NCBI GenBank assembly: GCA_035527715.1
Contig: DATKZY010000008.1
Location: 1 to 64,000, forward strand
From: DSUN01 sp035527715
GTDB taxonomy: Bacteria > Planctomycetota > PUPC01 > DSUN01
Length of the DNA: 64,000 nucleotides
Direction: 5' to 3'
In this document: positions 18,454-28,091 of the stretch, in pieces
Layout of the letters: each line of letters opens with the position of its first letter
Position numbering within the stretch: the stretch's first letter is position 1
The notes under the pieces: model-generated
What the model saw: the letters and a program-made list of their open reading frames with translations, nothing else
Told to the model about the DNA's origin: nothing
Database searches by the model: none
Made by a program: the position numbers and the translations under genes

Positions 18454-21027
18454 TCACTCCAGCGGCACGAGGTCGGTGCCCTCGGACTGGATGTCGCGGA
18501 TGCGATGGCCGTCCACGAGGATCTGGTAGGTGGTGCCCTTGCGGGCCTTGATGTGGGCCTTGCCGTCGCGAAGCTCGACGGGGAAGGGGCTGACGACGCG
18601 GTGCTTGCCGTCGCTGGCGATGGCGAGGGAGTCGAGCTGGCCGTCGAGGACCCAGCGCAGACTGAGAAAGGCGCAGGGGTTGATGTTCGGCCCCTGCCGG
18701 CGCTGGGCAGCGAGGTGGAAGGAATCGGGCAGGGTGCCAACGAGCCTGCCGTCGGGGTATTGCTGCTGCTCGGCACTGAGGAGGATGCCGCGGGCGAGGT
18801 GCGCCCAGTCGAGCGTCTTGTCGTGTGGCGCGAGGAGCGTGAGGGCGTAGGCGTAGACGCCGCCGCACCACTGGACGGGCAGGCCCATCCAATTCGGGGC
18901 ACGCCAGCTCGTGGCGCCGTAGACGGGGATGGCCGCGTAGGCCATGACGGGATAGCGGCTCCACAGGTAGACGAAGGGCACGCCGCTGAGCGCCCAGCGG
19001 CGGGCCTCGGCGAGGTAGTCCTGCCTGCCCGTGAGCTCGAAGCCGCGGACGTATGCCCAGACGAGGTAGGCGGAGGCCAGGACGTCGGGGGTGTGGAGGG
19101 AGAGTTCCCAGGTCTGGGCGCCGCGGGGCACGCGGAAGCGTTTCATGTAGTCGAGGGCTTTCAGGCCGGCGTCGAGGGCCGCCTTGTCGCCGGTCATCCA
19201 GGCGAAGTTGAGCAGCGTGGCGGCGGGCCGGGCGCAGTGGCCGCTGGCGGTGTCCTCGTAGTGGCCTTTGAGGTACTTGCCCTCGTAGTGCCACGAGCCG
19301 TCTGGCTTCTGGCCCTTGATGAGGTTCTGCGCTTGACTGGAGCGCATTTCGAGCCATTTCTGGGCGCGGCCGGTGACGAACCAGATGGCATCGTTGTCCA
19401 CGTGCGAGCCGCCGCCGACGTAGCGGTCGAGCTTCGGGATTTCGCCGGTGAGGCGCCAGAGCGTGGATGCGAACGAGGCGTAGGGCTGGCGCTTCCAGTT
19501 CGGCTCGGCGCAGTGGCCCCAGCCGCCCTCGCCCTTGAGGGGGCCGTTGAGGGCGGCCAGGCAGAGCTTGAGCTGGGCTTCGCCGCTGCGCGGCGCCTTG
19601 GGCAGCGGCGCGAGGCCGTGGCGCTTCACGGCCCAGAGAATCGCCTCCTCGATGGCGGCCGGCCGGGCGAAGATGGTGGCCTCGATCTTCCTGCCGCGCA
19701 GGGCCATGCGATGGTCGGGCGTGCCGTCGAAGAAGTTCGGCACGGCATAGACAGGCTGGAGCGACATGTCGTCCCAGGCCACGGCGACGGCGCCGCGCTC
19801 GGTGACGCACGCCATCAGGGGCATAGTCACTTTGAGCACGTCGGGCGCGTAGCGCAGGTGCTCGGCCGTCTCGATGTCGAGCGTGGAGGAGGACCTCTCG
19901 CCCTTACCGAGGTATTCGAGGCCCGCGAAGACGCCGGCTTCGAGCTTGCCGATGGCCCGCACGACCGGCCCCTCGCACGGCTGGTCGCTCTCGATGGCGA
20001 CGCTCAACTCGTCCTCGCGGTCGGCCCGCACGGCGACAGAGACGGAGACCCCTTGCCCGCGGAAGTTGGCCGCCAGAACGGAATGCAGCGGGGCATCGCC
20101 GACCACCTTCCCCTCGAAGGCCAGCTTGGGCATCACGCCGTCGGTGTGAACGAGGGGCGCCACTACGGCCACTGTCTGCCCCCCCCGCTCGATGCGCGCG
20201 CCCGAGCCATCCTTCGCGATACGGACGGTGAGTGCCTTGGTCTCCAGCGTCACCCAGTCCGTTTGGGCGTCGGGATGGTGGAGGAAGATGGTTCGGCTAA
20301 TGGGCGGCAGGCCCTTGGCCTCGACGGCGATGGTGAGGGCCTCGAAGGGCCGCTTGCCCTCCAGCTTCAGGACCGGGCGCTCGACTGCCCCCGCCGCGAT
20401 GCTCGTGGTCTTGCCGCCAAGACTGAACTCAAGGGGTTCCGTGCCGTGGTTCTTCAGGTGAACGACCACCTGGTCCTCGCCCGCCTCGACCTTGACGATC
20501 TCGAGCGGGTGGCGGGTGAGGCGGAACAGCTCGACCGACTGAATCTCGACCTCGCCCGGCGCCGTGCCGGGGTCGAGGCGGAGCATCGTGACCGTGCCAT
20601 GGGCATCGAGCGGCACTTCGACGTCGTGCCACTGCTTGTCGTGGGCGATCTCGAAGCGGCTGCTCTTGGCCTCCTCGATACTTGGCGATTGCGCGGTGGC
20701 CCAGAAGATCTGGCCGTTGCCGCCCGCGGCCCCCTTGAGCCGCAGCCGCGCGGCGATCGGCCCCTCGGCCTTGAACGCCGGGCTGCGGAGATACGGGTCG
20801 TTGCTGGTGGAGGTGATCTTCAGCGCGCCCTTTTCGGCGGCGACCGTGCAGTCGTGCAGCGCGGCCCAGCCCCCGTCCCCTGCCTCGAACGTCCATTTCA
20901 CCAGCGATTCCGTGCGCATCAGCGCGCGGGGGTAGGGATTGATGTCCTCGGCCATGGCGATGGCTCCGAAGGCGAGGAGAAGCGACCACAGAACAGGCAC
21001 CCAGTTGCGGCGCGGCACGTCAGTCAA
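18454..21027 (-). CDS. Secreted beta-sandwich plus predicted alpha/alpha-toroid protein
   Basis: 857 residues with a signal peptide ending ...FGAIAMAED. An N-terminal beta module (VKWTFEAGDGGWAALHD to ~180) is followed by immunoglobulin-like strands and, from ~480, helical repeats sharing GAQTWELSLHTPDVLAS, PFVYLW, IPVYGAT and LPVQW with the 13255-17376 protein. The family is not recognised; a polysaccharide lyase or hydrolase is plausible. TTG 21027 is chosen because AAGGAGG lies ~9 bp upstream, inside the end of rhaM; GTG 21018 is the alternative. The start overlaps rhaM by 8 bp, so it is the last gene of the GHL6-HzsA-RhaM operon. Confidence 0.72.
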   Translation of the reverse strand: MTDVPRRNWVPVLWSLLLAFGAIAMAEDINPYPRALMRTESLVKWTFEAGDGGWAALHDCTVAAEKGALKITSTSNDPYLRSPAFKAEGPIAARLRLKGAAGGNGQIFWATAQSPSIEEAKSSRFEIAHDKQWHDVEVPLDAHGTVTMLRLDPGTAPGEVEIQSVELFRLTRHPLEIVKVEAGEDQVVVHLKNHGTEPLEFSLGGKTTSIAAGAVERPVLKLEGKRPFEALTIAVEAKGLPPISRTIFLHHPDAQTDWVTLETKALTVRIAKDGSGARIERGGQTVAVVAPLVHTDGVMPKLAFEGKVVGDAPLHSVLAANFRGQGVSVSVAVRADREDELSVAIESDQPCEGPVVRAIGKLEAGVFAGLEYLGKGERSSSTLDIETAEHLRYAPDVLKVTMPLMACVTERGAVAVAWDDMSLQPVYAVPNFFDGTPDHRMALRGRKIEATIFARPAAIEEAILWAVKRHGLAPLPKAPRSGEAQLKLCLAALNGPLKGEGGWGHCAEPNWKRQPYASFASTLWRLTGEIPKLDRYVGGGSHVDNDAIWFVTGRAQKWLEMRSSQAQNLIKGQKPDGSWHYEGKYLKGHYEDTASGHCARPAATLLNFAWMTGDKAALDAGLKALDYMKRFRVPRGAQTWELSLHTPDVLASAYLVWAYVRGFELTGRQDYLAEARRWALSGVPFVYLWSRYPVMAYAAIPVYGATSWRAPNWMGLPVQWCGGVYAYALTLLAPHDKTLDWAHLARGILLSAEQQQYPDGRLVGTLPDSFHLAAQRRQGPNINPCAFLSLRWVLDGQLDSLAIASDGKHRVVSPFPVELRDGKAHIKARKGTTYQILVDGHRIRDIQSEGTDLVPLE

Positions 21028-21334
21028 TGTGAAACACCTCCTTGAGGGGCAGGGAGACGGGGCTGTTGTCGTGATTCGAGGGCATGAGGTCCTTCATGTG
21101 TGCCCACCACTTCTTGCACTCGGCCGTGTTGGCGATGGCGGCCCATTGCTCCTCGCTCTCGACTTCGGCGCAGGCGAAGAGCTGGCAGGTCTCGGGGTGC
21201 AGGAAGATCGAGTAGTTGTGGACGCCGTGGGCCTTGAGCACGGCCTCCAGCTCGGGCCAGATGGGCCTGTGGCGGCGCTCGTACTCGGCCTCCTGGCCCG
21301 GGTAGACCGACATGACGAAGGCTTTGCGGATCAC
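21020..21334 (-). CDS. rhaM: L-rhamnose mutarotase
   Basis: 104 residues, exactly the length of RhaM. Conserved blocks are all present: RKAFVM, YERRHRPIWPEL (catalytic His), HNYSIFLH, CAEVESEEQWAAIA, CKKWWAHM, MPSNHDNSPVS and EVFHID. It interconverts alpha and beta anomers of L-rhamnose for catabolism. Start GTG 21334 overlaps the stop of the preceding ORF by 4 bp (GTGA). No rhamnose isomerase, kinase or aldolase is in the window, but the gene implies that rhamnose is released by this locus. Confidence 0.95.
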   Translation of the reverse strand: MIRKAFVMSVYPGQEAEYERRHRPIWPELEAVLKAHGVHNYSIFLHPETCQLFACAEVESEEQWAAIANTAECKKWWAHMKDLMPSNHDNSPVSLPLKEVFHID

Positions 21335-21672
21335 GGCAAGCTCATCTCCCTCTTCAGGAACTCCTGCACGTCTACCACCTGTCCCGTGTGCGCCGATTCG
21401 ATGGCGGCGAAGAGGAGCGCGGCACACTGGAGGTTGTCGTCGAGCGAGTTGGGTGGCTCGGGGCCGCCATTGAGCCAGTCCACGAACATCTCGGCGAGCC
21501 AGGGATTCATCCAGGCCGGCTGCTGCGCGAGACGCTTCTCGGTGACGACGCGCTCTCCGCTCAGGTCGGTGAGCACGCGGAGGCGGCGGCTGTCGAGCTC
21601 CAGTGTAGCCTTCTCGCACTCGGCGCGCCAGTAGTCCTGCGTCCAGGTGTTCAGCATTGTGGCATTGGTCAT
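21331..21672 (-). CDS. Isolated C-terminal domain of a Gfo/Idh/MocA-type oxidoreductase
   Basis: 113 residues that resemble only the C-terminal alpha/beta domain of Gfo/Idh/MocA dehydrogenases (TWTQDYWRAECEKATLELDS, WLNGGPEPPNSLDDNLQCAALLFAAIESAHTG, VQEFLKRE). The NAD(P)-binding Rossmann half is absent and the upstream DNA belongs to the HzsA-like gene. ATGA overlaps link it to both neighbours, so it is probably translated. It may be a remnant of a full dehydrogenase gene or a small adapted protein; catalysis is not expected. Confidence 0.65.
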   Translation of the reverse strand: MTNATMLNTWTQDYWRAECEKATLELDSRRLRVLTDLSGERVVTEKRLAQQPAWMNPWLAEMFVDWLNGGPEPPNSLDDNLQCAALLFAAIESAHTGQVVDVQEFLKREMSLP

Positions 21673-24600
21673 CGGGCGGCCTCCGCGTTGCGGTCAGCGC
21701 CTTCGGGCCGGTACCAGAACGAGCGCCAGTACAGGCGCTCGATTGCGTAGACGTCGAGCGGGGCCTTGGCGAGATCGAACGTCTCGGGCAGGAGCCCGTA
21801 GCGTTTGAGCTCGCGGACGTATTCGGGCCGGGGCATGAAGCCCGGCATGTCGAAGCGCTTGATCTGGTCGAGATACTTCTTCGAGTCCTCGATGGCGCGG
21901 AGGAGAACCTGGTAGTCGGGGTCGCTCGCGCTCTTGAACACGACGGCGCACGGGGCCGCCCTCTTGCCCATCCTGGTCGTGGCGAAGCCGCCGGCCTCGG
22001 GGGCGAGGGGCGCGAGGAGGAGCAGCGATTTCTCGGGGCGCGTGAGGTTGTAGAGCAGGTGGCGGTTGAAGCGGAAGGCGGGGTTGTAGCGCTGGCTCTC
22101 GCGGCGCGCCAGGTCGTTCATCGGCCCTTCGCCCCAGGGCACCATGCGCTTGTTGTCGGAGGGCGAGGCGGGCAGGGCCTGCTTGCCCTTGTGGCACGCG
22201 GCGCAGCGGCGCTGGAGGACAGCCTGTGCCTCCTTCGTGCTCGGCCAGGCCAGGTCGGGCCGGCCGCGGCCGCTGTAGTCGCCAATCGAGCCGGTGCCGA
22301 GGGCCGCATAGGTGCCGGCGTAGACGGCCCCCGTGTCGAGCCACAGGCGCAGGAGCTTGAGCTCGCGGGCCGTCGCGCCTTGGCGGGCGAACCGCCGGAG
22401 CAGCGGGCTGGCGCCCGAGCCGAGGGCGCGGGGCGGGTAGTTGCTCTTCCGCAGGTTCCGGCCGTCGCACAGCTCGCCTGTGATCGTGAGGGCGTAGTAG
22501 CTGTGGGAGAACATCGGCCCGCGGTCGCCGGCGAAGAGGAGGCCGCCGGACATGGGCCCGCCCTTCGCGGTCTTCTCGACGCCGTGGCAGGCGAGGCAAT
22601 GCCGGTCGAGGATCGGCTGAATGTCGCGGGGGAAGTCGAAGACGTCGGGCGCGTCGGCGATGGGCTCGATGACGCTCGGCGGGCGGCGCATGGCGAGGGC
22701 CGTCGCGGCCGAGCGGGGCGTTTGCACGCGGCTCTCGTGGCAGCCCACACAGCCCACGCTCTCGCCCGGCTGCACGGTCATGAAGCTCTGCATCCGCTTC
22801 ACGGCCAGGTCGTTCTCGTCGAGCGCCACGAAGAAGACGGGGCGAAGCGCGGGCACGTCGAAGCGGGCCGAGCCGTCGGCCTCGACAGGCACCGTGCCGA
22901 GAATCCGCTCGAGCAGGAACGTGCCGCCGTAGCTCAGCGGCTCCATGCCGCTGAACATGTTCCACGGCTTGGGCAGGATCTCGAGGACGAGCAGCTTCTT
23001 GACCTCGCCGGGCTTCACGCCGCCCATATTGCGGCCGACGTGGACGGCCTCGAGAAACACCTCGCCCGTGGGGCTTGCGGGGTCTATGCGGTTCGGCAGG
23101 ACGCGCTCGCGCGGGCGGGGCCGGATGGGGCGTGGCTCGTGAACCTTCATCGTGCCGCGGCGCCACTCGGGCGGCAGGTCGAAGAGGCGGACGGTGCGGC
23201 CCTGGCCGTCCATCATCAGAATGTCGGTCTCGCCCGCGACGAGGAAGCTGTGCTCCGAGAGCGGATAGGGGTCGCGGTAGAAGCCGCCCTTGCTCACGGC
23301 GCGGGCCATCGGGAGGGCGTCGGGACCGAGCGTGGGGTCCACAATCGTGATGACGCCCGCGTGCTCGTTGCGGCCGTGGCCGGGCGAGAAGCTCGCGACG
23401 ACCTTGCCCGTCCCGGGGATCGGCTTCGCGTCAATCATCACCGTGTCGGGCTGCTGGTTGCCGAAGAAGACCATCGGGCACGTGCCGTCGGGGTTCATCG
23501 TCCACAGGTGGTGATAGCCGATCTGGCTGCGGTCCACATACTCCCAGCGCTGGTAAAGGATTCGCCCGTCGGGCAGCACCCAGGGGGTGTTCTCGTGCTC
23601 GACGTTGGCCGAGAGCTGGCGGATGTTCTTCCCGTCGCCGTCGCAGCGGTACAGGATGGCGACCTGGGTGTAGTAGCACGGCACCCAGCGCTGGCAGCGG
23701 CTGGAGACGAACACGATATCGCCATCTGGAAGGTAGGTCGGCTCGATGTCGTCGAACGCCCCGTCGGTGAGCTGCCGCAAGCCCGAGCCGTCCACGTTGA
23801 TCTCATATAGATGGTAATAGGGCTGGCCGCCCTTGCGGTAGGAGAAGAGGATTTTGCGCCCGTCGTAGTGCACCTGCGGGTCGCGCACGCCGCCCGTCGG
23901 GTCGTCGAGGAGCGTGGCGGCCTTGCCCGTCTTGAGGCCGAGCGTGCACAGGCGGCCACCGTCGTGGTAGTAGAGCCGCCGCTGGGCGTCGGCGATGTGG
24001 TAGCCGAAGTTCGCATACCAGTGGTTGTCGCCATCCACCTGTCGGACGGCGAAGACGATCTGCTCGAAGCCGAGCTTGTCGGTCTGGGCGGCGAGTTGCG
24101 CGCGGCGGGCGGCTTCGAGCGCGTCGCGCTTCGCGTGCCAGGCGCGCAGTTCGTCCTTCGGCAGCGCGGCGAGGAGCCTCGCCTTCGCGGCGAACTCGGC
24201 CTGGATTTCGTCGGCGGAGAGCGCCCGGTCGAAGACGGCGACACCGGCGAGGAGGCCGATGAAGTTGCGGTGATCCTCGACCACATTCGCGCCGACCTGG
24301 AAGCGACCGCGCAGCACCGTGTCAATCTTCGGTGCGACCTGGCCGATCGGGGCGCCGTCGTAGTAGAGCCGCGCCGTCGTGCCGTCGAACGTGGCGGCCA
24401 CGTGGTGCCACTGGTCGGGCGCGATGCCGCCCTTCACGTCGCAGTGCAGGTCCTGCGGATGGCCGTAGAAGTAGAAGCACAGGCGGCTCTCGGTCACGAG
24501 CCACAGGCCGCGGGCGCCGCCGCGGACGGGCGAGCCGCACGAGAAGAGCACCTTGTCGCGCACCCCATCGGGGCGGTTGAACCAGAGGCTGATCGAGCCG

Positions 24601-24842
24601 GGCGCCGCGCCCGACGGGAAGCCCTTGTCGGGGCCCGCGAGCTTGTGGGCCGCATCGAGACAGGCCAGCGCGGCTCCGCCGAACGGCCCGCGGACGCGCG
24701 CGACCGATTCGCCACCTGCCTCGCCCCTCGCCTCATCGGGCTCCCACTCCGCCACGAGCCCCCTGCCGCCGAAGGGAGGGGCAGCAGCCGCGGACGATAC
24801 GAGGACCAGCGCCAGCATCAAGGTTGCGCGGGACGATGCCAC
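21669..24842 (-). CDS. HzsA-related secreted triheme protein with LamG and beta-propeller domains (1)
   Basis: 1057 residues. Signal peptide (LMLALVLVSSAAAAPP), LamG-type sandwich (~30-235), PD40/WD40-like propeller (~300-560: GGVRDPQVHYDGRKILFSYR, DDIEPTYLPDGDIVFVS, ENTPWVLPDGRILY), then a region like the middle part of hydrazine synthase alpha subunit and three CXXCH haem motifs (CVGCH ~697, CLACH ~749, CAACH ~879). Expected to be periplasmic or extracellular. Such proteins are common in planctomycetes outside anammox and their reaction is unknown. GTG 24842 follows GGAG by 6 bp; ATG 24818, overlapping the upstream stop as TGATG, is an alternative start. Confidence 0.8.
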   Translation of the reverse strand: MASSRATLMLALVLVSSAAAAPPFGGRGLVAEWEPDEARGEAGGESVARVRGPFGGAALACLDAAHKLAGPDKGFPSGAAPGSISLWFNRPDGVRDKVLFSCGSPVRGGARGLWLVTESRLCFYFYGHPQDLHCDVKGGIAPDQWHHVAATFDGTTARLYYDGAPIGQVAPKIDTVLRGRFQVGANVVEDHRNFIGLLAGVAVFDRALSADEIQAEFAAKARLLAALPKDELRAWHAKRDALEAARRAQLAAQTDKLGFEQIVFAVRQVDGDNHWYANFGYHIADAQRRLYYHDGGRLCTLGLKTGKAATLLDDPTGGVRDPQVHYDGRKILFSYRKGGQPYYHLYEINVDGSGLRQLTDGAFDDIEPTYLPDGDIVFVSSRCQRWVPCYYTQVAILYRCDGDGKNIRQLSANVEHENTPWVLPDGRILYQRWEYVDRSQIGYHHLWTMNPDGTCPMVFFGNQQPDTVMIDAKPIPGTGKVVASFSPGHGRNEHAGVITIVDPTLGPDALPMARAVSKGGFYRDPYPLSEHSFLVAGETDILMMDGQGRTVRLFDLPPEWRRGTMKVHEPRPIRPRPRERVLPNRIDPASPTGEVFLEAVHVGRNMGGVKPGEVKKLLVLEILPKPWNMFSGMEPLSYGGTFLLERILGTVPVEADGSARFDVPALRPVFFVALDENDLAVKRMQSFMTVQPGESVGCVGCHESRVQTPRSAATALAMRRPPSVIEPIADAPDVFDFPRDIQPILDRHCLACHGVEKTAKGGPMSGGLLFAGDRGPMFSHSYYALTITGELCDGRNLRKSNYPPRALGSGASPLLRRFARQGATARELKLLRLWLDTGAVYAGTYAALGTGSIGDYSGRGRPDLAWPSTKEAQAVLQRRCAACHKGKQALPASPSDNKRMVPWGEGPMNDLARRESQRYNPAFRFNRHLLYNLTRPEKSLLLLAPLAPEAGGFATTRMGKRAAPCAVVFKSASDPDYQVLLRAIEDSKKYLDQIKRFDMPGFMPRPEYVRELKRYGLLPETFDLAKAPLDVYAIERLYWRSFWYRPEGADRNAEAAR

Positions 24843-27800
24843 AGGGAGCTCCAGTAGGCCTGGTCGGTGGCGTAGGGATCGACGGGCGCGTCGAGCGGCA
24901 GCTCGGCAGGCAGGACGCCGTAGCGCTGCATCTCGCGGACGTAGTGCTCGTTGGGGCGGAAGCCGGGCATGTCGAAGCGCTTGATCTCGTCAAGCTTGGC
25001 CTTGGCCGCCTGGAGATGGACGAGGATCTTCTGGTAGTCGGGGTCGGTGGCGTCGGCGAAGACGACGGGATGCACGATGGGTTTCGGGGGTCTGCTTCTA
25101 TCTTCATTCACGTGCCTGGGCTTAGGGTCGCCTTCGGCGTAGCCGCCGGCCCCCCGGGTGAGGGGCGCGAGGAGGACGAGTGACTTCTCCGGGCGGGTGA
25201 GGTTGAAGATGCGGTGGCGCGAGTAGCGGCTGAGGGGGCGCGTCCACGACAGCATGTCGCCGTGGTCGGTGGCGACGAGCGCGGTGACATGGTACGGGAG
25301 CTGCTCCGGCGAGTGGCAGGCGCCACACCGGCGCCGGATGCCATCGACGGCCGGCGCGGTTGAGGGCCAGGCGTCGGCCATGACGCGGACCGGGCGATTG
25401 ACGCCCCAGCAGCCGCCGACCTGGCCCGTCCCATAGGCGGCGTACGTGCCCGGGTACTGCGCGCCGCTGTCGATCCAGAGGCGGACCAGCGTGCGCTCGC
25501 GAGGCGTGAGCTGCACGTCGTTGTGGTGGGAATCGATCTTCTGCATCAGCGGCGACGCGGAGCTGTAGGCCGCGTAGGGTGCGTCGTTGCCGGGCTGGCG
25601 CCCGCTGCCGTGACCGGGGTTGCCGCCGGTGTCCTTGATCTGCCAGTGCAGGAAGAGCGTGTAGTAGCTGAGGGAGAACACGGGGCCGCGATCGCCTTCG
25701 AGGGCAACGCTGCCCTTGTGCTTCTCGTGGCTGTGGCACTTCGTGCAGTGGCGGTCGAGGATGGGCTGGACGTCGCGAGGGAACTCGAGGACGGCCGGCA
25801 CGCCCTCGATGGGCTCGATGCGGCTCGGCGGGCGCGCGAGGGCCTCCGGCTGCGCCCGGCCACTCATGGTCGTGTGGGTGCGCGGCTCGTGGCAGCCGAC
25901 GCAGCCGGCCGTCCCGCCGGGCTGGAGGGTGACGAAGCTGCGCATCTGCTTCACCGACCGGTCGCGCTCGTCGAGGAGCGCGAAGTAGATGCTGCGCAGG
26001 GCGGGGACGGTGAAGAGCGCCGAGCCGTCGGCCTCGACGGGCACGGTGCCCAGGATGCGCTTAAGGGTGGACGTGACGCCGTGGCCGATGGGCTGGGAGC
26101 CGCCACCGTGGAAGTTCGCCGGCTTCGGCAGATCCTCGAGGACGAGCAGCTTCTTGATGGCGCCGTGCTCGACACCGGCCATGTTGCGGCCGTGATAGAC
26201 GTCGGTCAGCAGCAGCGTGCCCGTCGTCTGCTCGAGATCGACCTGCGGCGCGACGACCTGCTCGCGGGGGCGTGGCACCAGGGGACAAGGCTCGTGGACC
26301 ATCGCGCCCCCTTGGTGCACGATCTCCGCCTCGCCCCTCACGTCCATCAGAACGAGCTGGTTGCCTCGCGCGACGAGGAGGGCGTCGGGCGAGAGCGGGT
26401 AGGGGTCGCGGCAGTCGGCCGCACGGCTGACCTGTCGCATGGCCCATGTGGCGTTCGGCCCGTGCGCGCGGCTGAGGAGGGCGACATGGCCGAGATGCTC
26501 GTTGCGGCCGTGGCCGGGCGAGTGGATGAAGACCACGCAGTCGGTGCCGGGGACGGGCTTGGCGTCGATGAAGACGCCGCCGGGCCGCTCGTTGCCGAAG
26601 AAGGCCATCGGGCCCGTGCCGTCGGGGCCCATCGTCCACAGGTGGTGGAAGCTCACGGCGTCGCGGTTCACATACTCCCAGCGGGTGTAGAGGATGCGGC
26701 CGTCGGGCAGGACGGCGGGTGTGTTCTCGGTGAAGGCGCCGGAGGAAAGCATGCGGAGGTTGCGGCCGTCGGCGTCGCAGCGGAAGAGGATGGCGCTTGG
26801 CGCGAGCCAGCAGCCGATGTAGCGCTTGCAGCGGGTCGAGCAGAAGGCGATGCCGCCGTCGGGCAGATACGTCGGCTCGACATCGTCCCACGGCCCGCTC
26901 GTGACCTGGCGCAGGCCCGAGCCGTCCCCGCCGATCTCGTAGAGGTTGTAGTGATGGGTCCCGCCTCTGCGATAGGAGAAGAGGATCCTGCTTCCGTCGT
27001 AGCGGACCTGCGGGTCGCGCACCGCGCCTCGGGGGTCATCAACGAGGGCGCTCAGCTCGCCGGTGCGGACGTCGAGCCTGGAGAGGCGGCCGCCGTCGGC
27101 GCCGTGAATCCAGTGGTTGGGGTCGATGCACGAGTAGCCGAAGTTGGCGTAGTAGTGGCCGCTCGGGTCGCGGCCTGGCGCCCGCTCGGCGAAGACGATT
27201 TGCTCGATCCCCAGCTCGCGCAGCCGCGCGTAGACCTTTGCTCGCTTGGCGATCCCCACGCTGCGCCGGGCCAGCTCCGCCTCTCGCAGGACATCGGCGC
27301 GCTCCGCGGCGTGGGCCGCGACCTCCTTTGGCGCCAGCGCGCGATGCCAGACCGCCACGTCGTCGAGGTAGCCGCGGAATCGGCACTGCGCCGACGGGAT
27401 GCCCGCCGAGTCGCCGATGCCGAGGCCCTCGCGCTCCAGTCTTCGGATGGTCCCGTCGTACGGCGCCGTCGCCACGAGCTTGCCGTCGAGATACACCTCC
27501 AAGGCGCTCTTCGCCGGCTCGGCATCGTTGCGCCGCGCGACGCCCGCAACGTGGTGCCACCGACCTGCCTCAACGCGGCCGCCCTCGGCGCACAGATACG
27601 TCCCGTCGGCCTGGCCATGGTAGAGGCTCGCGAGGCCACTGTGGATGGCCAGATGATACGCGTACTGCCCTGGCCCGCCCCAGTGGAGCACCAGGCGGTT
27701 CCACGTGTCGATCTGCGTCGGATGGATCCACGCCTCGATGCTGTAGCTCGGCCCGAGCTTCACATCTTCTGAGATCGGTACCGTCAGATACGCCGCATCG

Positions 27801-28051
27801 CCAGCGCGAACGCCCAGCGCCACCGCCTTGCCCGATGTGCCCGGGACCTCCAACTGCGCCACGTAACGCGGCGTGCTGCCTTGCACTCTCAGGTCGTCGC
27901 GGACCGCGCCGGCCCCATCGGCCAACGTGCCGTCGAAGCTCCAGCGCGAGGCAAGGTCACGTAGGTCGCCCGCGCCTGAGGACCGGGCGGGCCAGCACAG
28001 CAGCGCCCCCATTGCCACGACAGCCATTGCTGCACGGCGGGCGCTCATCAT
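24818..28051 (-). CDS. HzsA-related secreted triheme protein with LamG and beta-propeller domains (2)
   Basis: 1077 residues and clearly paralogous to its downstream neighbour: signal peptide MMSARRAAMAVVAMGALLCW, LamG sandwich (SYSIEAWIHP, GRWHHVAGVA), propeller (RDPQVRYDGSRILFSYRRGG, VEPTYLPDGGIAFCS), HzsA-like middle (VYHGRNMAGV, RILGTVPVEADGSA) and CXXCH motifs CVGCH (~717), CTKCH (~770) and CGACH (~909). The C-terminus FDMPGFRPNEHYVREMQRYG repeats in the paralogue. ATG 28051 has GGAG 9 bp upstream; GTG 28078 is an alternative. An electron-transfer or oxidative role on sugar products is inferred only. Confidence 0.8.
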   Translation of the reverse strand: MMSARRAAMAVVAMGALLCWPARSSGAGDLRDLASRWSFDGTLADGAGAVRDDLRVQGSTPRYVAQLEVPGTSGKAVALGVRAGDAAYLTVPISEDVKLGPSYSIEAWIHPTQIDTWNRLVLHWGGPGQYAYHLAIHSGLASLYHGQADGTYLCAEGGRVEAGRWHHVAGVARRNDAEPAKSALEVYLDGKLVATAPYDGTIRRLEREGLGIGDSAGIPSAQCRFRGYLDDVAVWHRALAPKEVAAHAAERADVLREAELARRSVGIAKRAKVYARLRELGIEQIVFAERAPGRDPSGHYYANFGYSCIDPNHWIHGADGGRLSRLDVRTGELSALVDDPRGAVRDPQVRYDGSRILFSYRRGGTHHYNLYEIGGDGSGLRQVTSGPWDDVEPTYLPDGGIAFCSTRCKRYIGCWLAPSAILFRCDADGRNLRMLSSGAFTENTPAVLPDGRILYTRWEYVNRDAVSFHHLWTMGPDGTGPMAFFGNERPGGVFIDAKPVPGTDCVVFIHSPGHGRNEHLGHVALLSRAHGPNATWAMRQVSRAADCRDPYPLSPDALLVARGNQLVLMDVRGEAEIVHQGGAMVHEPCPLVPRPREQVVAPQVDLEQTTGTLLLTDVYHGRNMAGVEHGAIKKLLVLEDLPKPANFHGGGSQPIGHGVTSTLKRILGTVPVEADGSALFTVPALRSIYFALLDERDRSVKQMRSFVTLQPGGTAGCVGCHEPRTHTTMSGRAQPEALARPPSRIEPIEGVPAVLEFPRDVQPILDRHCTKCHSHEKHKGSVALEGDRGPVFSLSYYTLFLHWQIKDTGGNPGHGSGRQPGNDAPYAAYSSASPLMQKIDSHHNDVQLTPRERTLVRLWIDSGAQYPGTYAAYGTGQVGGCWGVNRPVRVMADAWPSTAPAVDGIRRRCGACHSPEQLPYHVTALVATDHGDMLSWTRPLSRYSRHRIFNLTRPEKSLVLLAPLTRGAGGYAEGDPKPRHVNEDRSRPPKPIVHPVVFADATDPDYQKILVHLQAAKAKLDEIKRFDMPGFRPNEHYVREMQRYGVLPAELPLDAPVDPYATDQAYWSSLWHRPAQP

Positions 28052-28091
28052 GATATGGTTCTCCGTGCAGGCATGCACGTCTCACGGGACG

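Noticed and set aside
21669..28051. True hydrazine synthase (anammox)
   Set aside because: Only the middle-domain similarity is shared. There are no hzsB/hzsC, hydrazine dehydrogenase or nitrite genes, and the operon is carbohydrate-related.
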